DNA from: Acanthaster planci
Taxonomy: Eukaryota; Echinodermata; Asteroidea; Valvatida; Acanthasteridae
Assembly: GCF_001949145.1 (NCBI RefSeq)
Contig: NW_019091382.1
Location: 344,012-408,011, forward strand
Reading direction: 5' to 3'
Length of the DNA: 64,000 nucleotides
Position 1 is the stretch's first letter; each line of letters begins with the position of its first letter. This document shows positions 61,701-64,000 of this stretch, piece after piece. The notes beneath the pieces were generated by a model. The model was not told the DNA's origin and did no database searches. It worked only from the letters and a program-made list of their open reading frames with translations. Position numbers and translations under genes: made by a program.

Positions 61701-63883
61701 ATATTTGACACAGTCATGTCTGTGACCTTTGCTGTTGCCACTATCAAAAACTAAAAGCCACAGAATGCTTAATTTGTGTATGGTTGGAATAAACGATAAT
61801 GGTCTGCAAAGGATTGTGGGGGTTTAACACCGAGTGCCAACAAATTTATTTCACTACACAAGGCTTTTCAGATTGTGTTACTTTTTTCATCTGAATGTTC
61901 CCATATCTGCAGCCGATTTCAGGAAACGCGGCATAACTTTGAACCATGCGTTTACCTTGCACCACAAATTCATGCCATAGCTGCGCAACATTCTTAAGTT
62001 CAACTTCTCGAAAAGTTGTGTGGCTGCACTATGTTTCAATAACATTAAATTTCATGGACGAGGACAAAAACAGCTTTTATGATGGCTGTTCCTTTCCAAT
62101 AAACATAACAGCAGTCCTCAAACAGTTTTTGAATCACCTCCGCCCGCCATTTTGAATTAGTGTTCGTCTTTTCTTCATCGGAACGGGACAACAAATCTTG
62201 CAATTTTCTTACAGCCAAACAAGTTTCTTATTCCTTCTGCAACAAAGTTGTTCGTTTGTTCGTTTAAGCCTTGCTAAGTTCAGCAATGATGAGTTTTAAC
62301 TGAACATGATTAGCTAGTCAAATTGTTCATTTTCACTTCATTTGGTGCAACTCATGCCACCTAAAATGACCACGTTAGTTACCCCATAATATGTTGGGTA
62401 AGTCATGGACTTACACAGTGCATAAGGCCGTGTCGGAATCACTTGGCTAGGGTCTATGACAGTGGCCACGGCCAGTTCCTATTAAGTTGTGTGCAAATTC
62501 TGGCCATAGCCAAGTGATTTGGACGTGGCCTAATTTTGTGAAATCGGTCTTAATTTGTTGCGCAACTTACGCAGTAAAATGTGGCATGAGTGGAGTTTCG
62601 CCATGGTGTAAAGTTTTGTGACATCGGCTGCTGGTTCTTATTTTGTTGCTGCAGGAAAGAAGTTGAGTGCAACTTGAATTTCCTTGGCCTGCTTGTGCTT
62701 CAGAATGCATTGAAACCGGAAACAACTCCAATCATCCATGAACTCATGAAGGCAGACATACGCACTGTCATGGTCACAGGTGGAAGAAACTACTATTTTT
62801 ACTAATGTATTTCTTTTTAGGCCCCAAAAATTGACAAATGTTGTGGCCAATATTCATTCCATAGTCATCTTGTCGTACAAGATGAAAAAATTATGGGCTA
62901 ATAACGTTGCAGTATCAGCTACCATGGAGAAAATTAAATTTTATCTGACCAGTTGTGGACCAGGAAAGGATAAATGTCTTCAGTGGGTAACTTTATTTTC
63001 ATTTTCAAAGGTGACAATATGCTGACCGCCATAAGCGTTGCAAGGGATTGTGGGATGGTGGACCCTAGGGCAAAGGTCATTATGGTGAATGCGTCCCCAC
63101 CCAGCGGTGAAGTCTCAGCCAGCATCGAGTGGAGTTACGACACCACTCCAGAGAAAACTGTTGATGAAAGCGGCAAGACATCTACCACAGATGTGCCAGT
63201 AAGAGCCATGAAATTTTCTTTTTGGTTTGAGGAGGTTGTTTTCAGTGTGGCTTGACCAGTGCGTGCGGCTGCGCGTTTGTAACCCTCCGAGGGTGTTTGC
63301 GCAGCACTAAGCAGAAGAAGAAGCAGTTCACGCCAGAGGATTTGTAAACCGGCAACAATGTATAAAAAGTTCCAAAGAGAGTGTCAACGAGCAGTGGATG
63401 GTGGTTTACATCGTCCAATTTTCAAAGAGCCATCACCAGATCCCGTTCCCATATTTTTTCCCAACATCATTTGCATACTTGTCTCTTCTTTGTCCCAAGC
63501 CGTCATGAGATTTCTGAGCGTTACCTCGCGCACATTTTGACACCAATTTCACAACAATGGGACATCCTGTTTGAGTGAAATGTTTAGATCCTAAATGACG
63601 AGTGCTCTAAAATTTAGAGTTCTTCATCGACAGTAATATTTTGGGCACCTTTGAAAGTCCTTATTGGAGAAGTACAGAGGTTTGCTTACATGTTGCTGTA
63701 ACTTGTTCTGTGTCAATCCTCACCCACAGATTTCCTCAGTATGCATATTTTGTCTTCTGTTCCCCAAAAATGCAGTTATACAATGGCAACAGTGCCAAAG
63801 TGTATGAGGGTCATTTCCACTTTGCTGTCACCGGGAAATCATTTGCTGTTCTCCGTGAGCACTTCCCGGACCTCATGCCCAAG
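43777..63883 (+). CDS. ATP13A3: P5B-type ATPase, ATP13A3-like; 3' end beyond window
   Basis: The gene is split into 21 coding exons in the window, giving 881 residues with every junction GT-AG and every phase consistent. P5B ATPases are multi-pass proteins of late endosomes and lysosomes. Characterised members export polyamines to the cytosol, coupled to aspartyl phosphorylation. Visible in order are the N-terminal hydrophobic hairpin with YWKPEW (residues about 60-86), TM1-2 (260-300), the actuator motif TGES (370-373), PPALP in TM4 (501-505), the phosphorylation motif DKTGT (Asp544), the nucleotide-binding KGSPE (686-690) and TGDN (782-785). The GDGxNDx hinge and TM5-10 must lie to the right; human ATP13A2 and ATP13A3 have about 1,200 residues. 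The N-terminal segment ending AEMVLLK followed by DEY favours ATP13A3-like over ATP13A2-like, but an unduplicated ancestor type is possible. Introns are 169-4,567 bases long. Confidence 0.93.
44398..44522 (+). CDS. ATP13A3: ATP13A exon 2 (N-terminal, cytosolic)
   Basis: A TTGTAG acceptor after a T-rich tract and a GTATGT donor bracket 125 bases. The translation is Ser/Thr-rich ([17 protein letters not shown]) and ends GNDEV, joining in phase to ECYGYR of exon 3. Acidic residues directly before this motif are typical of the family. N-terminal sequence is poorly conserved, so support comes mainly from splice sites and phase. Confidence 0.6.
48115..48193. repeat. inverted repeat with a 16-base insertion in one arm
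   Basis: GTTGGACAGT (48115-48124) and CGGTATTGGGAG (48141-48152) on the left correspond to one uninterrupted 22-base right arm (48172-48193) read in reverse complement. The left arm carries 16 additional bases (48125-48140) between the two blocks. All 22 paired positions match. Confidence 0.7.
48815..48958 (+). mobile_element. SINE fragment with conserved core, copy 1
   Basis: GGTTCGAGTTTTAGTGCAGT opens at a B-box-like position (48822). It is followed by GGATTGAGTTTTCAGTCCC, then GTGGGTTTTGCCCAGAATAT and CTCCCACATCTAAAACTGTT. The same blocks in the same order occur reversed at 54870-55112. The A-box half is missing. The core resembles the central domain of SINEs spread widely in marine animals (recalled, not searched). 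Confidence 0.65.
49090..49257 (+). CDS. ATP13A3: ATP13A exon 3 (N-terminal membrane hairpin)
   Basis: The TCGCTCTAG acceptor leads into ECYGYR. A hydrophobic stretch [19 protein letters not shown] is followed by the family motif YWKPEW and a Cys-containing segment ending AEMVLLK at a GTCAGA donor. This is the membrane-inserted N-terminal region specific to P5B ATPases. 56 codons, phase 0 at both ends. Confidence 0.92.
49572..49655 (+). repeat. short interspersed foldback repeat, copy 2
   Basis: It shares the TTGTTTCACAC opening and the GGATCACTGATCGCGATC end with the segment at 6232-6356. Its middle is shorter and diverged. It sits in intron 3, about 110 bases before the exon 4 acceptor. Confidence 0.45.
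49768..49850 (+). CDS. ATP13A3: ATP13A exon 4
   Basis: A CACTTTCCAG acceptor and AG|GTAATG donor flank 83 bases encoding [13 protein letters not shown] and so on to YPE, plus two bases of an Arg codon. The DEY/DEF opening directly after the exon 3 product is as in ATP13A3. It ends in phase 2, as exon 5 requires. Confidence 0.9.
51788..52136 (-). mobile_element. tRNA-derived SINE, near complete, in intron 4
   Basis: On the minus strand a tRNA-like head has box A-like GGGGCCGAGCAGTTAGG (52124-52108) and box B-like CAGATTAGAATCCA (52080-52067). It is followed by the block CACCCAGGAGTATAAATGGG (from 52004), which I recall from SINEs of many marine animals. The element ends in an ATT-rich tail just past TGCTATATAAATGTTGCC. 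At about 350 bases the copy is close to full length, though diverged in the boxes. Confidence 0.7.
52315..52468 (+). CDS. ATP13A3: ATP13A exon 5 (acidic insert)
   Basis: The TTTTATAG acceptor and GAGAG|GTGAGA donor fit. It codes for [14 protein letters not shown], then a strongly acidic run (residues 153-169, including EEEEEDDNE), and ends PSKRE. The acidic stretch falls in the cytosolic region before the actuator domain, where family members vary in length. 154 bases, phase 2 to 0. Confidence 0.85.
52469..53030 (+). repeat. 41-bp minisatellite filling intron 5
   Basis: Units with the core TTGCAAAAGGTGAGATGTGA recur every 41 bases. Starts at 52891, 52932 and 52973 are near identical, and increasingly diverged units extend back toward the exon 5 donor. 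About twelve units would fit the array length. The unit contains AAAGGTGAGAT, which resembles the true donor at its left edge (GAGAGGTGAGAT). Long minus-strand frames here are artefacts of the repeat. Confidence 0.8.
53079..53242 (+). CDS. ATP13A3: ATP13A exon 6
   Basis: The GTCTCTTAG acceptor leads into [16 protein letters not shown], the family's conserved Arg-Tyr-Phe block before the actuator domain, and on to LTVNQQSR. It ends with two bases of an Arg codon at AG|GTACTC. 164 bases. Confidence 0.92.
53412..53481 (+). CDS. ATP13A3: ATP13A exon 7
   Basis: 70 bases between a CCCTCCACAG acceptor and GAG|GTGAGA donor encode [20 protein letters not shown]. This corresponds to the R..YGPN.I.V segment preceding TM1 in P5B ATPases. 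It restores phase 0. Confidence 0.92.
53482..55331 (+). other. ATP13A intron 7
   Basis: An intron of 1,850 bases containing a reversed SINE at about 54870-55112. Apart from that I see no exon or repeat. Confidence 0.6.
54870..55112 (-). mobile_element. tRNA-derived SINE with conserved core, copy 2
   Basis: On the minus strand TGGCATAGTGGTT (55100-55088) fits an A box and GGTTCAATTCC (55056-55046) a B box, resembling tRNA-Glu/Gly. There follow GGATTGGGTTTTCAGTCCC, TGTGGGTTTTACCCAGAGTA, TTCCTCCGGGGTTTTCCTCC and CACCTCTAAAACTGTAATT. These core blocks match the plus-strand fragment at 48815-48958. A plus-strand 103-codon frame here is not a gene. Confidence 0.75.
55332..55466 (+). CDS. ATP13A3: ATP13A exon 8 (TM1-TM2)
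   Basis: 45 codons encode [17 protein letters not shown] and a second hydrophobic run ending SLYETKR. Both the LNPFY opening and the two helices align with the first catalytic membrane pair of P5B ATPases. Phase 0 at both ends, with a CTTCCTCCCAG acceptor and AGG|GTGAGC donor. Confidence 0.95.
56024..56090 (+). CDS. ATP13A3: ATP13A exon 9 (actuator domain start)
   Basis: 67 bases encode [21 protein letters not shown]. The block matches the family's conserved QS..LR.MV....V.V start of the actuator domain. Donor GGAA|GTAAGT, phase 1. Confidence 0.92.
56340..56460 (+). repeat. TTGATT-rich simple sequence in intron 9
   Basis: TGATTTGATTGATATGATTT and related GATTGA words recur for about 100 bases just upstream of the exon 10 acceptor. 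This is a degenerate short tandem repeat. Confidence 0.5.
56478..56609 (+). CDS. ATP13A3: ATP13A exon 10 (actuator domain)
   Basis: The exon encodes [20 protein letters not shown] and ESMLTG. The LVPGD and CDA.L..G motifs are diagnostic of P-type ATPase actuator domains. The catalytic TGES loop begins at the end of this exon and is completed in exon 11. Confidence 0.95.
56650..56735 (+). mobile_element. tRNA-derived SINE head in intron 10
   Basis: GAGTGATTAAGATGACTGCA and CTAGTAGGCAGAAGGTCTTG, then a box B-like GGGTTCACATCCC (56702-56714), match the element at 2833-3015 nearly base for base across the head. Downstream similarity fades after GCAAGC. Frames crossing it are not coding. Confidence 0.65.
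56935..57111 (+). CDS. ATP13A3: ATP13A exon 11 (TGES, actuator to TM3)
   Basis: The exon completes [13 protein letters not shown] and continues through [11 protein letters not shown] and VKAVVARTG. The Glu of TGES (residue 372) drives dephosphorylation in P-type ATPases. 177 bases, with a CATCAACAG acceptor and ACAG|GTGGGC donor. Confidence 0.95.
57733..57843 (+). CDS. ATP13A3: ATP13A exon 12
   Basis: The exon encodes [20 protein letters not shown] and the start of TM3 ([10 protein letters not shown]). The KG.L.R.IL.PKP block is characteristic of P5 ATPases. 111 bases, phase 1 throughout. Confidence 0.95.
57946..58134. mobile_element. foldback element in intron 12
   Basis: Arms 57946-57988 and 58091-58134 are inverted copies: CTAAAGACACTGTTGC, GATT.GGGGCAAGCTTT and so on, with a few mismatches in the middle. 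Weaker complementarity extends outward by about 30 bases (GTGAACATAAC and its partner near 58160). The loop is about 100 bases. The structure is MITE-like and has no transposase. Confidence 0.7.
58495..58541 (+). CDS. ATP13A3: ATP13A exon 13 (TM3)
   Basis: 47 bases encode [15 protein letters not shown], completing TM3. The block aligns with GMIY in human family members. CAACTCAG acceptor and CAG|GTAATG donor. Confidence 0.92.
58927..59115 (+). CDS. ATP13A3: ATP13A exon 14 (TM4 and phosphorylation site)
   Basis: The exon encodes [18 protein letters not shown], then [19 protein letters not shown] and LICFDK. PPALP in TM4 is the P5B signature (P5A proteins have PPELP), and FCI.P.RIN is strongly conserved. 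The final Asp544-Lys pair begins the DKTGT phosphorylation motif, which the next intron splits. Confidence 0.97.
60039..60245 (+). CDS. ATP13A3: ATP13A exon 15 (P-domain/N-domain)
   Basis: The exon starts [14 protein letters not shown], completing the phosphorylation motif. It includes MATCHSL and [10 protein letters not shown], the conserved cysteine-histidine and Gly-Asp-Pro motifs at the P/N-domain boundary. 69 codons, phase 0. Confidence 0.97.
60458..60562 (+). CDS. ATP13A3: ATP13A exon 16 (variable N-domain segment)
   Basis: 35 codons begin [20 protein letters not shown] and end ENPDK. This region is variable in the family. It is supported mainly by its splice sites (TTCTGTTGCAG, AAG|GTAAAA) and phase 0 at both ends. 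Confidence 0.85.
60833..60986 (+). CDS. ATP13A3: ATP13A exon 17 (nucleotide-binding domain)
   Basis: The exon encodes [17 protein letters not shown] and [12 protein letters not shown]. The QFPFSS.LQRM block and KGSPE (KGAPE in many P-type ATPases) contribute to ATP binding. 154 bases, ending in phase 1. Confidence 0.96.
61185..61378 (+). repeat. TGATTTGACCTG minisatellite in intron 17
   Basis: Degenerate units of about 12 or 24 bases (GATTTGACCTGTGATTTGAT and variants) are repeated for nearly 200 bases, about 110 bases before exon 18. Confidence 0.65.
61489..61609 (+). CDS. ATP13A3: ATP13A exon 18
   Basis: The exon encodes [20 protein letters not shown] and SQRIA. The F...GYRVIALA block ends the N-domain in P-type ATPases. 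TTCACAG acceptor, phase 2 at the AG|GTTGGT donor. Confidence 0.94.
62655..62779 (+). CDS. ATP13A3: ATP13A exon 19 (P-domain)
   Basis: The exon encodes [20 protein letters not shown] and [19 protein letters not shown] and the MVTGD loop are P-domain hallmarks. The Asp of TGDN lies at the start of exon 20. Confidence 0.96.
63011..63198 (+). CDS. ATP13A3: ATP13A exon 20 (P-domain, variable loop)
   Basis: The exon opens [17 protein letters not shown], conserved in the family, then a variable Ser/Thr/Glu-rich loop ending TTDVP at CCA|GTAAGA. 188 bases, restoring phase 0. Confidence 0.95.
63776..63883 (+). CDS. ATP13A3: ATP13A exon 21 (last in window)
   Basis: 36 codons encode the segment [20 protein letters not shown] and MPK at AAG|GTGAGA. 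FA.TGK.F.V..EHF is the family's block before the GDGxNDx hinge, so at least several further exons must lie beyond the right edge. Confidence 0.93.
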
Positions 63884-64000
63884 GTGAGAGTCGAACTGTG
63901 AACAGTTTGACTGCCTCTGTCAGCCTCCGCAGTTAGTGTTCTAAATTAGACCATCACAAGACCATTCATGAGACCCATCATAAGACCAGTTGCAAGTAAC

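Overview
This window looks like animal nuclear DNA, most probably from a marine invertebrate deuterostome and perhaps an echinoderm. It is intron-rich and AT-leaning. It carries tRNA-derived short interspersed elements (SINEs), foldback elements and minisatellites, and no sign of bacterial gene organisation. The palindromic words TACATGTA and TAGGCCTA recur, a texture I associate with sea urchin and sea star DNA. That assignment is inference. One assembly gap of 107 N lies near 41.7 kb.

Two protein-coding genes can be supported. On the minus strand at 22.8-23.8 kb is an intronless class A (rhodopsin-like) G-protein-coupled receptor of 345 residues, closest in its motifs to somatostatin/allatostatin-C type peptide receptors. 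On the plus strand, from about 43.8 kb to beyond the right end, is a P5B-type P-type ATPase of the ATP13A family (polyamine transporters of late endosomes and lysosomes). I reconstructed 21 coding exons with consistent GT-AG junctions and reading phases, giving 881 residues. The start of the cytosolic ATP-binding half and the phosphorylation motif are present. The last hinge motif and the C-terminal membrane helices lie outside the window. The two genes show no obvious functional link.

The first 43 kb apart from the receptor is gene-poor. It holds relics of tRNA-derived SINEs, several foldback/MITE-like inverted-repeat elements (including one family with two members at 21.8 and 42.2 kb), strong hairpins, a pyrimidine-rich stretch at 18.1-18.9 kb, and one possible decayed reading frame at 38 kb broken by an 11-bp tandem duplication. 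The introns of the ATPase gene hold two copies of a SINE with a conserved core, a second near-complete SINE, a 41-bp minisatellite that begins at a splice donor it resembles, a foldback element, and a dense field of ACATGTA words in intron 2.

I found no complete tRNA or rRNA gene, no CRISPR array and no intact transposase or reverse transcriptase.
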